Of a stretch of DNA of 64,000 bases, positions 37,972-49,070 are shown piece by piece. This stretch comes from Phyto melanocephala (lineage: Eukaryota > Arthropoda > Insecta > Diptera > Rhinophoridae), in the NCBI GenBank assembly GCA_941918925.1, contig OW799233.1, forward strand, positions 171,844,235 to 171,908,234, written 5' to 3'. A program made the translations under genes and the position numbers. The notes under the pieces were generated by a model, which ran no database searches, was not told the origin of the DNA, and was given only the letters and a program-made list of their open reading frames with translations. The first letter of the stretch is position 1, and the number at the start of each line of letters is the position of its first letter.

Positions 37972-38722
37972 TAAGATTTTATGCAATTTTAACATAAAAC
38001 GCTTATTAAAAACAAAAATTTCATTACATTATAAATCGCTTTTTATAAGCGTTATATTGCAGCTAAAGCTATTGCTTCTAAGCGGCTAATCGCAAGCAAA
38101 AATCATGCATTATAAATGTGCAATTGCAAGTTATTCCGTAATATCGTCTCCCTTACAAAATTGCTTCTAAGCAAGCAATAACTTTTGCTGGGGAGATGAC
38201 TTAAGTTAACATTAGAATTGAAAAATAAATTGTGTTTTAACCCACAAAAAAGGTGTGGTGGTGTATTCATTTTAGCATTTCGTTTGTAACACATTTTAGG
38301 ACAATTTAGCTATGTCTGACAGTTTGTTCGTCTGTCGGTCCGTTCACATGTCCGACTGTCCTCCCAGAAAAACCACGATACAGCTCGAAAAGATAATCCT
38401 AGGGCAACAAGCATTTGCCAGAATATTTTGTATACATCATAATTATTTTATTTTTAAAATATACCAACTCGATTTATACGGGAGAGATTTATAGCGTGTA
38501 ATGCAAGAGCAGGTCATAAAAAAAACGTCTTTCGGACATGGAATTAAATGCGAATGCGCCTAAACGCAATCATGTAGAGTGATAAAATTTCACAAATATA
38601 TTTCTTAAGAAAATAAAATATATTTCCCATAAAATTATTTAAGTCCCTACATTATGAAGGTAGTTTTGATAAAAATGTATGAAAATTATTCCAGTAGGGT
38701 GTCTTATTTAGTCTATTTGATA

Positions 38723-39403
38723 CTAGCTGACCCGGCGAACTTCGTAACGCCCTATAATCAAGAAATATCGTTTACCTTTTTATCTGAATTAAGTTAATTT
38801 TTTAATTAAGTATTGCTGTTGGTATATTAATAAATCAAAATTATTCCAAAAACAAAGTGCTTATTATTCTAATGCTTTATGATACACAATATTCTTAGTT
38901 TTATTTTTTGGTGCGACTTAAGTTTGTACGTCTAATTGCCGGCATTTTTAGAAACAAAAATTCAACTGAAAAAAAAAAAAAACTATAGTACCTATTCTTT
39001 TGTAAAAGTATCAAAATGTTCTATTAAAAGTTTCCAACACTATATTAATTTGACTAACCTTGTTGAACAAACACTTCAGAAAAAAACACACAGTGCAAAT
39101 TATCCTGTAGAAACCAATGTAAAAAGTACACTAAGAAATGGCAAATGTAGGCATCTTGTTATTATAACTCCGACCACAGCCTAACTCCGACCGATATATT
39201 TGCAAAGAGCATGTAAACTACGTTTCTTTGTTTTAATGTCAACTACGTTACTGCCAGTGACACATTATTATTATTTTCTTACATAAGAACCTTCTCTTAA
39301 TAATAAAAAATACAAAAAAAATAAGAATTAGTGAAATCGGTCCAGCCATTCACGCGTGATTCCGTGACCAAGGGAAAAAGGGATTCATTTTTATATATAT
39401 AGA
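38723..39403 (-). mobile_element. Non-autonomous Helitron without tandem units
   Basis: Minus strand: begins TCTATATATATAAAAATGAA after A, ends GCCGGGTCAGCTAG before T. The 3' terminal hairpin is GGGCG...CGCC-like (38733-38752). Near the 5' end is the block GGCTGGACCGATTTCACTAA seen at the same place in many insect Helitrons. Inside, a + strand open frame of 82 codons (38936-39184) resembles nothing known; it may be chance or a captured fragment. Confidence 0.75.
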
Positions 39404-40119
39404 TTTAAAGCGTCATACATCCGACAGAATTAGATGTACGATTCTGAAATATAGCAAATACAGGATTTTGGTTAACGTTACAATGAAATATGATGCTGAC
39501 ACGTCCACCTTTAATTTCTATGTAGTGCATATAATTTCTCTGTTGGCAAGGAAATACCAGTACAGTGAGCTTTATGCTTTAACCTCTAAGTAGAAAACGT
39601 TATCAAAAAGTGATATGGCACGCCTACTACTTTGCAAATATTGTGGTAATAAGAAGTTATAATTACTCGTGTTGTAATAATTTCACTTTTAGACTAAATA
39701 CAAGAAAATAAATTAATAGCAAATTGAACTTAAACAAAATAAAAAAGTTCAAGATAAAACCACTCAACGAAATTGGTTGTGTGTATTACAAATTTGGCAT
39801 TAACCCTAACCCTCCTGAGACGGGTATCCCGGTACCCGAACGTACTTTAAAGTTGAATTTTACTTAAACAAAATTAAATACAAATTTGAGGTTCCGCAAG
39901 TTCTTTTAGATAAAGATTTTATATAGTTCTTTCCCATCTAAATTACTCTTAGTTTATTTTGGTTGGCTCTGGAGCCACCCAAAGTCAAGAAGTCCTTTCG
40001 CTCCTGATAAGGGTACCCGGGTACCCTTAAATATCTATTTACATTTTGTTATATTGTTTTTATTTCTTCGAGCTAAAGATCACTTTTTTTTTTTTTTTTT
40101 TTTTTTTTATAAAAATTAT

Positions 40120-40175
40120 TATTTTATTCCAATATTTCGCTACCACATTGGGTAGCTTCTTCAGGGAAAGTTTTT
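40120..40175 (-). ncRNA. Hammerhead-like motif of the minus Penelope copy
   Basis: Minus strand: CTGAAGA (40158-40164), stem II GCTACC / GGTAGC, GAAA (40135-40138), then UAUU-GG-AAUA. It is the exact mirror of the motif at 44090-44145 in the plus copy. Confidence 0.65.
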
Positions 40176-40530
40176 ACAATTTATTACAACTAACAATTAA
40201 AATATAAAAATTGTGTAAAAACAAATTTTTTTAAAAAAGGCGGGAAAAAAAATTTTTTTTTTTTTTTTGTTTACATTTAAAATAACAAACGAAAATTCAA
40301 ATACATACATATATCACAAAAAAATATTTCTGTCAACAATTTTACAATTTTTTTAAAAAGGCGGGAAAATTATTTTGTCAACATTTAAAATATTGTACAA
40401 ACAAAAATTTAAAAACATACATATAAAATATTACAAATTACAAAAACTTTTTAAATATTATACAAACAAAAAATACAAATGCATATAATATATTATATTA
40501 AAACTAACTGACTAAAAAACTAACATAGTT

Positions 40531-41854
40531 CTAGACCTTATTAACTAATAGCCTATAATTCTGTGCAACATTAGCTGTATCAGTTTTATAATTAATTCTT
40601 TGAGTAGACGGTACCTTTATAATTTGCAACATTTCCAATATATATCTACGTCTATAGTTATTCTCTGTATTTAAAACTGTTGTGTTTTCAAAATCAGGAT
40701 AATGATTGGAATTAGTGCAGTGTAATGATAATGCAGTTTTTTGTGCAGTTGTTGTATTCCTGTTCTTTTGGTCTGACTTATGTCCAGCTAACCTAGTTTT
40801 AAGTTTATTTTTCGTTGTACCTACATATACCTTATCACAATTTTCATTATTATTACCACTACATGGTATTTTATAAACTAAATTAGACCTATCTAATTTA
40901 TCTATTCTATCTTTCGTTTTACTAAATAATCTACCTAATGTGTTATACATTCTATGGGCCATTGTATATTTCCTACTGTCATAAATTTGAGATTTCTCCA
41001 ATCTTTCAGATAAAAGAGGAACATAAGTTACTGATTTATGAATTTTAGGTTCAATAATAGTTCTTGCATCTAAATTGTCCTGTTTTCTAAATTGACTTAT
41101 CAATCTACAAATCAACTGGGTCGGATAATTATTATCAATTAAAATATTTTTAATATTCTCTATATTCCTTCTATGAAATACCTTATCACTAATCTTCAAA
41201 ATTCTCTCAATTAGATTTCTTGCTGTATTTATGATAATTCTTTTCGGGTGTTTTGAATAATAATTAATGATTCTTCCAGAAGACGTGGGCTTCTGGTACC
41301 AATCTATTAATAATTGTTCACCCTTTCTTATTACTAATGTATCCAAATAAGGAATTTTTGAGTTACATTCCTTTTCAACAGTAAATTTTATATTATCATG
41401 AAAAGAATTGAAAGTTGTTAATAAATCATCAACAATTTGATTAGGAACAATCAAAAATAAATCATCAACATATTTCGTAATTATTTTTGGTTTCATATCT
41501 AATTTTCCAATACAACAATCTAATAATTTCTCCATAACAATATCTGCTATAATAGGAGAAGCTGGAGATCCCATAGGAAGACCTTTCTGTTGTATATATA
41601 TCCTATTATTATATCTGAAATATCTATTATCCATTATACAAAATTTTAGAATACGTAGAAAAAGATTTTTATCTATCATTGTATATTCTTCTATCAATTC
41701 CCATTTTTCCTCTATAATATCCAAAGCTACGTCTATTGGTATACTTGGAAATAAAGATACAACATCAAGTGAAATTAAGTTTTCACTATCTTGTATCTTT
41801 AAGTTCCGTATTTTTTCCCTAAATTGTAAAGAATTCTTTACATTATATTTAGAT
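40531..41854 (-). pseudogene. Penelope-like RT/GIY-YIG protein, 5'-truncated minus copy
   Basis: From about 41850 the frame contains the LDVVSL motif but breaks off just upstream, at the junction with the plus copy. It then carries KGLPMGSPASPI, YVDDLF, the IPYLDTL thumb-side motif and the C-terminal GIY-YIG nuclease (VYVGTTKNKLKTRLAGH) to a normal stop at 40531. It lacks the N-terminal region that the plus copy retains (ADKGN motif). Apart from the truncation no stop or frameshift is visible. The first usable codon of the 397-residue frame is TTG, so no real start remains. Confidence 0.88.
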
Positions 41855-41957
41855 TATTAATGTTATTGCAGATGGTGAGGATTTTATACAGACACTGACA
41901 GACAAAGAAGAACAGGAAATTGCGAGGAATAAATTTACAGGTATAATTGATAATCAT

Positions 41958-43730
41958 TTGAATAGGGAACGATTGACAAATAGGGACAAATTTGTATTAG
42001 ATAAGGTTAATAGGACTGATAAATTTTTGAAGGGCAATAAGGACCTTATTATTTTGAATGCGGACAAGGGTAATACTACTGTGGCAATGAATAGGTGTGA
42101 TTATGATTTGAGGATGAATGACATTGTGGGTGATATTACCACATACCGATTATTAGATAAGGATCCAACAACAAAGTTACAAACTATGAATAATAGTTTA
42201 GTTGAGGATCTTTTTAAATTGAAGATTATTACATCTTCAGAGAAAAACAAATTGAAAACTAATGTATCTACAGCACCTAGATTATATGGTGTACCGAAAA
42301 TTCATAAGGAACAATTTCCTTTGAGACCAATATGTTCTTTTATTAACTCTCCATCTTATGAACTTTGTAGATATATTACAAATATTCTAAGGAAGTTAAC
42401 TGAAAACTCTAAATATAATGTAAAGAATTCTTTACAATTTAGGGAAAAAATACGGAACTTAAAGATACAAGATAGTGAAAACTTAATTTCACTTGATGTT
42501 GTATCTTTATGTCCAAGTATACCAATAGACGTAGCTTTGGATATTATAGAGGAAAAATGGGAATTGATAGAAGAATATACAATGATAGATAAAAATCTTT
42601 TTCTACGTATTCTGAAATTTTGTATAATGGATAATAGATATTTCAGATATAATAATAGGATATATATACAACAGAAAGGTCTTCCTATGGGATCTCCAGC
42701 TTCTCCTATTATAGCAGATATTGTTATGGAGAAATTATTAGATTGTTGTATTGGAAAATTAGATATGGAACCAAAAATAATTACGAAATATGTTGATGAT
42801 TTATTTTTGATTGTTCCTAATCAAATTGTTGATGATTTATTAACAACTTTCAATTCTTTTCATGATAATATAAAATTTACTGTTGAAAAGGAATGTAACT
42901 CAAAAATTCCTTATTTGGATACATTAGTAATAAGAAAGGGTGAACAATTATTAATAGATTGGTACCAGAAGCCCACGTCTTCTGGAAGAATCATTAATTA
43001 TTATTCAAAACACCCGAAAAGAATTATCATAAATACAGCAAGAAATCTAATTGAGAGAATTTTGAAGATTAGTGATAAGGTATTTCATAGAAGGAATATA
43101 GAGAATATTAAAAATATTTTAATTGATAATAATTATCCGACCCAGTTGATTTGTAGATTGATAAGTCAATTTAGAAAACAGGACAATTTAGATGCAAGAA
43201 CTATTATTGAACCTAAAATTCATAAATCAGTAACTTATGTTCCTCTTTTATCTGAAAGATTGGAGAAATCTCAAATTTATGACAGTAGGAAATATACAAT
43301 GGCCCATAGAATGTATAACACATTAGGTAGATTATTTAGTAAAACGAAAGATAGAATAGATAAATTAGATAGGTCTAATTTAGTTTATAAAATACCATGT
43401 AGTGGTAATAATAATGAAAATTGTGATAAGGTATATGTAGGAACAACGAAAAATAAACTTAAAACTAGGTTAGCTGGACATAAGTCAGACCAAAAGAACA
43501 GGAATACAACAACTGCACAAAAAACTGCATTATCATTACACTGCACTAATTCCAATCATTATCCTGATTTTGAAAACACAACAGTTTTAAATACAGAGAA
43601 TAACTATAGACGTAGATATATATTGGAAATGTTGCAAATTATAAAGGTACCGTCTACTCAAAGAATTAATTATAAAACTGATACAGCTAATGTTGCACAG
43701 AATTATAGGCTATTAGTTAATAAGGTCTAG
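41958..43730 (+). CDS. Penelope-like element RT with GIY-YIG endonuclease (5'-truncated)
   Basis: Open for at least 590 residues; the frame is in fact open back to the junction at about 41855 and the nominal start is TTG, so the true N-terminus was lost when the copy was truncated. Order of motifs: ADKGN (residues 35-39), RPICSFINSPSYELC (about 120), SLDVVSLCPSIP (about 175-187; first catalytic Asp, with C where Y is usual), KGLPMGSPASP (about 240), YVDD (278-281; catalytic Asp pair), IPYLDTL (about 320), then IPCSG...C and VYVGTTKNKLKTRLAGH (about 480-510), the GIY-YIG nuclease typical of Penelope elements. Catalytic residues are present in both domains. This protein primes reverse transcription at a nicked target. 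Lack of the N-terminus makes the copy probably inactive. Confidence 0.92.
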   Translation: MNRERLTNRDKFVLDKVNRTDKFLKGNKDLIILNADKGNTTVAMNRCDYDLRMNDIVGDITTYRLLDKDPTTKLQTMNNSLVEDLFKLKIITSSEKNKLKTNVSTAPRLYGVPKIHKEQFPLRPICSFINSPSYELCRYITNILRKLTENSKYNVKNSLQFREKIRNLKIQDSENLISLDVVSLCPSIPIDVALDIIEEKWELIEEYTMIDKNLFLRILKFCIMDNRYFRYNNRIYIQQKGLPMGSPASPIIADIVMEKLLDCCIGKLDMEPKIITKYVDDLFLIVPNQIVDDLLTTFNSFHDNIKFTVEKECNSKIPYLDTLVIRKGEQLLIDWYQKPTSSGRIINYYSKHPKRIIINTARNLIERILKISDKVFHRRNIENIKNILIDNNYPTQLICRLISQFRKQDNLDARTIIEPKIHKSVTYVPLLSERLEKSQIYDSRKYTMAHRMYNTLGRLFSKTKDRIDKLDRSNLVYKIPCSGNNNENCDKVYVGTTKNKLKTRLAGHKSDQKNRNTTTAQKTALSLHCTNSNHYPDFENTTVLNTENNYRRRYILEMLQIIKVPSTQRINYKTDTANVAQNYRLLVNKV

Positions 43731-44084
43731 AACTATGTTAGTTTTTTAGTCAGTTAGTTTTAATATAATATATTATATGCATTTGTATTTTTTGTTTGTA
43801 TAATATTTAAAAAGTTTTTGTAATTTGTAATATTTTATATGTATGTTTTTAAATTTTTGTTTGTACAATATTTTAAATGTTGACAAAATAATTTTCCCGC
43901 CTTTTTAAAAAAATTGTAAAATTGTTGACAGAAATATTTTTTTGTGATATATGTATGAATTTGAATTTTCGTTTGTTATTTTAAATGTAAACAAAAAAAA
44001 AAAAAAAAATTTTTTTTCCCGCCTTTTTTAAAAAAATTTGTTTTTACACAATTTTTATATTTTAATTGTTAATTGTAATAAATT

Positions 44085-44145
44085 GTAAAAACTTTCCCTG
44101 AAGAAGCTACCCAATGTGGTAGCGAAATATTGGAATAAAATAATA
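44085..44145 (+). ncRNA. Hammerhead-like motif of the plus Penelope copy
   Basis: CTGAAGA (44098-44104), stem II GCTACC/GGTAGC (44106-44111 with 44118-44123) with loop CAATGT, GAAA (44124-44127), then UAUU-GG-AAUA as a short stem III. A UAAAAA/UUUUUA pairing around it could act as stem I. It lies directly upstream of the A-run that ends the element. Core boxes fit CUGANGA and GAAA; self-cleavage is not shown. Confidence 0.65.
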
Positions 44146-44149
44146 ATTT

Positions 44150-44181
<32 letters not shown>

Positions 44182-44329
44182 GTGATCTTTAGCTCGAAGA
44201 AATAAAAACAATATATCAATATAAAAAGATCGAAGAAATTTACACAATATTTATATTTTGTATTACAAAAGTAAAAACTTAGAATTTTCATATGTTTTAT
44301 TGGTTATTCAGAAAAATTATTATTTTACA

Positions 44330-44920
44330 TTAAACCTTGTATTTGTAAAAAAAACTTTGTACTAGTAATGTTGCATACAAGAATAATAAAAAATTGAATT
44401 TAGTGCAGCGTAGAGCAATAATTTTGCTTTGCATATTGCACATTGTCCGTTTATAACCAATGCATATTTCGCGATCAGATTTTGGATCAGAAGTCACGCA
44501 AATGTAGCAGCGACGCTTTAGTTGCAGCAGTCCCGTTTTATCTCGCTTATTTGTATCCGGTAGTGCAGCATGCTTGTAGACATCTGTGGGTATGGATTTA
44601 TTTGTCATAAGCTCGATAGCTGCCCGGACGTTAGCGTATCGTGTTACTCGATTATCATTGGCTCCTTTGTTCATATTTATAGTTGCTAACTCCACGTCAA
44701 GTGAGTATAATACAATGTTGAAGGAAAGAAAACGCTATTCATATTGGTCACAACTGACAATAAGTTCAACCAATATCGCCGTTTGGGTTTGGACATAGTC
44801 ATGTTGTAATGTAGGCTTTGTTTTGTGAAAGAATACCGATGAGTCTTATTCCACTTATTGTAGCCGAATGACCAAAAGGAGTGATGTACAGTATAAAAAT
44901 GAAGTATACAAATCAACCAG
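44330..44920 (-). pseudogene. piggyBac transposase C-terminal relic
   Basis: The minus frame 44330-44695 begins ELATINMNKGANDNR and ends with LKRRCYICVTSDPKSDREIC and TMC...ALRC, the Cys-rich C-terminal finger of piggyBac transposases. The segment upstream on the minus strand (44700-44920) can be read as a decayed continuation in other frames. It belongs to the element whose ends are near 39804 and 45660. No catalytic region is recognisable. Confidence 0.68.
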
Positions 44921-46599
44921 ACCTATAACGAATATTTCTCCTATGCTTGCCTGCCACTGACCACCAGGCATGTCTGTGTAAATATTTCTATTCTAAGAAT
45001 AGCTATTGGCTGTGTAACATTACAAAATTTTTAAATTCTATATTTAGCTGGTTTTGAGGGAATATATTAAGCAAATATATTTATGTCTCTAAATGGAAAT
45101 AACGGTTCGTCTACTATCACATTTTCATCTGGAAAATAGTTTATGCGTAGATTTTGCGTCAGTATATTCCAAATATCTCAGATATCAGCAGCTTTTCTAT
45201 TTCAGTGCGTGACAATCTTGTAAATACATTGTCAAAACGTATTATGCGTCTTAATGATGCTTTGTGTAAAAGGTGATTATAATTTTCCCAAAGGATCATC
45301 GCTGACATCATTAATAAAATTCCAATAAAAGCATCAATTATTTCCATTGAAATTAAGGAAACTAGCGAGGTTTAAATTTTAAGTCTTAAATACCTGCAGA
45401 TTGAAATCTAATGCTATTTTATTGTCTTTTTTGTTGCTATGGATCATGATTTAAATTTTTATATTTTCTGATAAAAATATATCGAATAATAAAGACTCCC
45501 ATGTTATGTTTTCCCTTATTTTCGGGCTGGCGTATGGTTCGAATACCAAAGGGCACAACGTTTACCCTACACCGAAAAAATTTATATTTAAATGCATATG
45601 GGTACCCGGGTACCCTTGTCAGGCGTCTTCGTATATAAATGTTATCAGTATGGTTAGGGCCAAATACGATGTACATAAGTATGGTGATGTGTATAAAGAG
45701 GATCATAATACAGATTTAAATAGTGTGTTTGGTTCATCATTTAAAAGCCACACAAAATTATGTGCAGAACTTAATCGTTAATAAATATTTTTGATTTATT
45801 TGGAAAATTTTTTATTAACCGTCCATCTCACTAACCGTCGTTTAAAAATTCAAAGGATTGTAGAAATCATCGTTAAACATATGAAGTCATATTTTTAAGA
45901 GAATATAAAATAGCTTTATAAATAGTTTGAGTATACCAAATGAACAAGCAACACACAATTTTTCAAAGAAATTTATTTTTCGAAAAAGGATATAACCACT
46001 ATTTATCACAGAGACAACGACATTTTTTTAGGCAAAAAGGATCAAAGAATATACAATATACACACAGCCGTTGGTATATACACACAAGCTCCTATAAAAG
46101 CCTTTGAATGTTGTTCAAGAAATATGGTGGAGAATACCTACACATACCCATACGTATATTGTGTAAATAAATAAGATTGATTTGTGTGTGCTTTTGTATG
46201 AGTAGGGAAGTGGCCATGTGTATAAAGTGCAAACAATTAAATTTACATAAGTATTTACATAATGTTATATGCTGTAAACGGGTTATTTGTATTTCTTTCT
46301 ATTCAAAACATGTTTTTCAAAACAAATTTTTGGATGGCAGTTGTCTGGAAAAATTTAATAAAATTTTGCAAAACCGATCTAAAAAAAGTTTATGATAAAA
46401 ATTTCGGTTTACAGTAAAATTTTAATTTAATAAAAAGTTTCTATAGTTTTTAGCTATTTAAAAAAAAAGTATATATTAAGAACTTATAAAAAAATCAATG
46501 CCACTTTTCGTTGTAGTTTTATAACTCAAGAACGGGCTCACCTATCCAAAGGACTATATAGTAGATGGTTTAAGTTAAGTTTGCACAAGTTTGCACCCT

Positions 46600-46995
46600 A
46601 GTGTTTTACGGGTAAAAAAAGGGTAAAATCGGTAGCTCAGTATCTTCGGGCTTAATAAAGATATCACAGAAACTCAGGAAGGACCTAAGAGTCTGTTAAA
46701 AATAATTGGATAGGTGTCGGTACTTTTAGGAAATTTTGAACTTTAAGGGAATAAAACGGTTAAAAACTGAATTTTAGTACTTTTTTGAACAGCATTTATT
46801 TTTGAGAGGAATAGCAATAGGAAAAAAGTAAAAACGTAATTTTACTCTCCTTAAAACAATCTATAATGAATTTTTGTGCTTTTTCGAAATTTTGGAATTT
46901 AGGGGAGAAATAGCTAAAAACTGGTAAAATCGGTAATATTGTATCTTCGGACCTAATGCATGCAGCACAAAAATTTAAAAAGATCTTAAAAGGCT
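46600..46995. repeat. Imperfect direct repeat, period about 310
   Basis: GGTAAAATCGGTAGCTCAGT...ATCTTCGGGCTTAAT (from 46622) recurs as GGTAAAATCGGTAATATTGT...ATCTTCGGACCTAAT (from 46931), followed in both by an AAGGACCTAAGAG / AAGATCTTAAAAG block. It may be two units of an old tandem repeat; the family is unknown. Confidence 0.45.
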
Positions 46996-47734
46996 AATGG
47001 AACTTTTTTGAAATTTGGTGTTAAGTGGCGAAACCGCCCGGTAGGCTAGTAGCTTATAAAAATTTTGTATATGTTTATGTTTTTTTAGTTTTTCCTACTA
47101 CTTTTTTACATTTTGTATAAAAAATTGTGTAAAATTGCTTAAAATAATTAACCAATAGAAATATTAAAAAAATAAATAAATGGAATTTACAATAAAAGTT
47201 TGTGAAGCAATGCCTAGAAGTTTGAAGTTTTAGTGGATGTTTCTTATACATATATACTGTTTCGTTTGCTGTCACAAACTCATGTATATCTTTTGGCTGC
47301 TTACGTCACTACTGAAAACTTCTTGACTAATGGTGATAAATATAATAGAGAATAAATGTTCTATATTCAAACGAGATAGTCTGAAAAGTACTCTAAGGAC
47401 CAAACAGCCTTAAAAAAAACTTCATTACAAAACGCACTTCTTTAGTCATTGAAGAAAATAATACACGGCATGTGTTTTACATCTGACTTGTCAAAAATAA
47501 AACTCAACAAACTCTCTCAAAATTGTTCCAGCGGCAGAGATATCTGCCTACAGCTGATTTCAGGTGGTTTATCAGAACAAAATAGGCCAAACTCTAAGTG
47601 AAATTTTGTCAGAAGACTTTGCATATGAATTTTACAAAAGCTATGCTATAAGGTTACATACGACGTGTTTGTATTTAGCAGTACTAATCCACAGGAAACA
47701 ACATTTGATGCCTACTCGTAGTTATAGGTTAGAA

Positions 47735-48050
47735 GGTTAGGTACAACAGACAGCTGTTGTGCAGCTCACTTGGGTCCATTATATTGATTCCTTTGTGAAA
47801 CCAGAATAGAAAAGTAAGAATAGAACAGAATAGAATAGAATAGAATAGAATAGAATAGAATAGAATAGAATAGAATAGAATAGAATAGAATAGAATAGAA
47901 TAGAGTAGAATAGAATAGAATAAAATAGAAAATAACAGAAAAGAGAGAAGAGAAGCAGGCAAGTTCAGAGTCTCTGGCGGGAATCGAACCCGCAACCCCC
48001 AAACTAGCAAACCAGCACACTACTGACTAGTCCACCAGGGCACACTACTC
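47735..48050 (-). mobile_element. tRNA-derived SINE with pentanucleotide tail
   Basis: On the minus strand the head near 48040-47975 reads TGCCCTGGTGGACTAGTCAG (A-box region) and later GCGGGTTCGATTCCCGCC, a B-box with a T-arm stem (GCGGG/CCCGC). An acceptor stem and proper anticodon arm are not convincing, and the sequence runs on through CAGAGACTCTGAAC into a (TTCTA)n tail. That is the layout of a tRNA-derived SINE, transcribed by RNA polymerase III from the internal boxes. It can be mistaken for a tRNA gene. Confidence 0.68.
47816..47930. repeat. (TAGAA)n microsatellite, SINE tail
   Basis: About 22 units of TAGAA with a few variants at the edges. It forms the 3' tail of the SINE on the minus strand (TTCTA). 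Serine/phenylalanine/tyrosine-rich frames across it are not genes. Confidence 0.95.
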
Positions 48051-48940
48051 CTGGTTATTAATCATCAAGTGATGCTTGACCTTGTGCTAATAAAATCAGT
48101 ACTGTCTAGAAAATTCGTAAGATTTTTTAAGTGGGATGTATGGAAAAAGTCAATTATTATTATTATTCGTATCGATTTATGCTGCTCGATAGGACATTTT
48201 TAAGTTGTGACTTTTTTAATTTAGTGTGAAAGAGTTTACTAGCGTTAATAAAGCGAGTGTTTTAAAATTTACCCTGACTTTAAACACATTTTAAGTCTGT
48301 CCAAATAAAATCATTTAATCATATGAACAAAAGAGTATATTTGTTACGAATGAATAATTTGTGTGTGTATAAACGTACGAGTATAAGCGTGAAAAATTGA
48401 ATATTTATGTGGTTGTTCTAAACATGATACATTCTTTATGACACGAAAACATTTTCACATTCTTTATTATGCTTGGTGAAAAATTTTACTCCTTTTTATA
48501 ACGTTTTTTTTTTCTTTTTATGAAAAATTACTAGAGAAAAGTGTAAACACAATATTCCTCTTGTTAAACAATAAATAACAATGAATATTTTATTTACAAA
48601 AGCACACAAATTTCGAATATTAAAAAAACTGCGTTCTTTAAACTTTTTTGTAAACAGAAATATTGTTTACGATAAGCTTTAAGAATTTTGTAGTTCTTGT
48701 AAAATTTAATCTAAAAAAATGCGTGATAACAATTTATGCAAATGTTAAACTTTTTTTTTTGCAATAAAATACTAAATAGCAATCACAGTGCACAATATGA
48801 TAATAATAGAAAGATAATCATTTACAGTGTCAATATAATAAATAATATTGTCGTTATATTTAAGCTGTACAAATAAGTATCGTATCGAGAAATCCTTAAA
48901 ATTATAAAATACATGGCGCTAAGGACAGATAACAATAAGC

Positions 48941-49070
48941 CTTATTGTCAGTGGCGTTGTCGTATTTTTTATATCGTGTAATATTTAAGATAATGTAAAA
49001 TGTATGAGACCTTTTCGTTTTTTCTGTAGTTTTCGATACAAACACGACACGCCAACGCCACTGACAGCAA
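48941..49070. repeat. Inverted repeat with 80-base loop
   Basis: CTTATTGTCAGTGGCGTTGTCG (48941-48962) pairs with the reverse complement of 49043-49070, with a perfect 14-base core TGTCAGTGGCGTTG. The outer sequence shows no clear target duplication. Possibly a decayed MITE; a weakly related word (TTATTG...GATTGTCAGTG) occurs near 50450. Confidence 0.45.

Larger units (their letters stand above)
40051..44215. mobile_element. Penelope-like retroelement pair as a near-perfect inverted repeat
   Basis: Two copies of one Penelope-like element point away from each other: minus copy about 40083-41854, plus copy about 41853-44182. The shared arms are about 1.8 kb (40051-41854 against 42411-44215) and the plus copy extends about 560 bases further toward the centre. 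The arms continue past the A-run into a 33-base inverted flank (ATATTGTTTTTATTTCTTCG...). Over the 397 shared residues only one amino-acid difference exists (K/E in LDM-PKI), so the structure is young. Inverted or tandem partial copies are known for Penelope insertions. Confidence 0.9.
39804..45660 (-). mobile_element. Decayed piggyBac-type element split by the Penelope insertion
   Basis: Left end: TTAA (39800-39803) then CCCTAACCCTCCTGAGACGGG. A subterminal near-palindrome GGGTACCCGGGTACCC occurs at 40012-40027 and again at 45600-45615, and the right part then reads CTTGTCAGGCG ... TGGTTAGGG, a mutated mirror of the left end without a clean TTAA. The transposase C-terminus lies on the minus strand at 44330-44695. 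The Penelope pair (40051-44215) sits between the left subterminal repeat and the transposase. Confidence 0.62.

Noticed and set aside
47976..48042. Possible tRNA gene on the minus strand
   Set aside because: The B-box/T-arm is good, but the acceptor and anticodon arms do not fold convincingly and the sequence continues into a SINE-like body and TTCTA tail.
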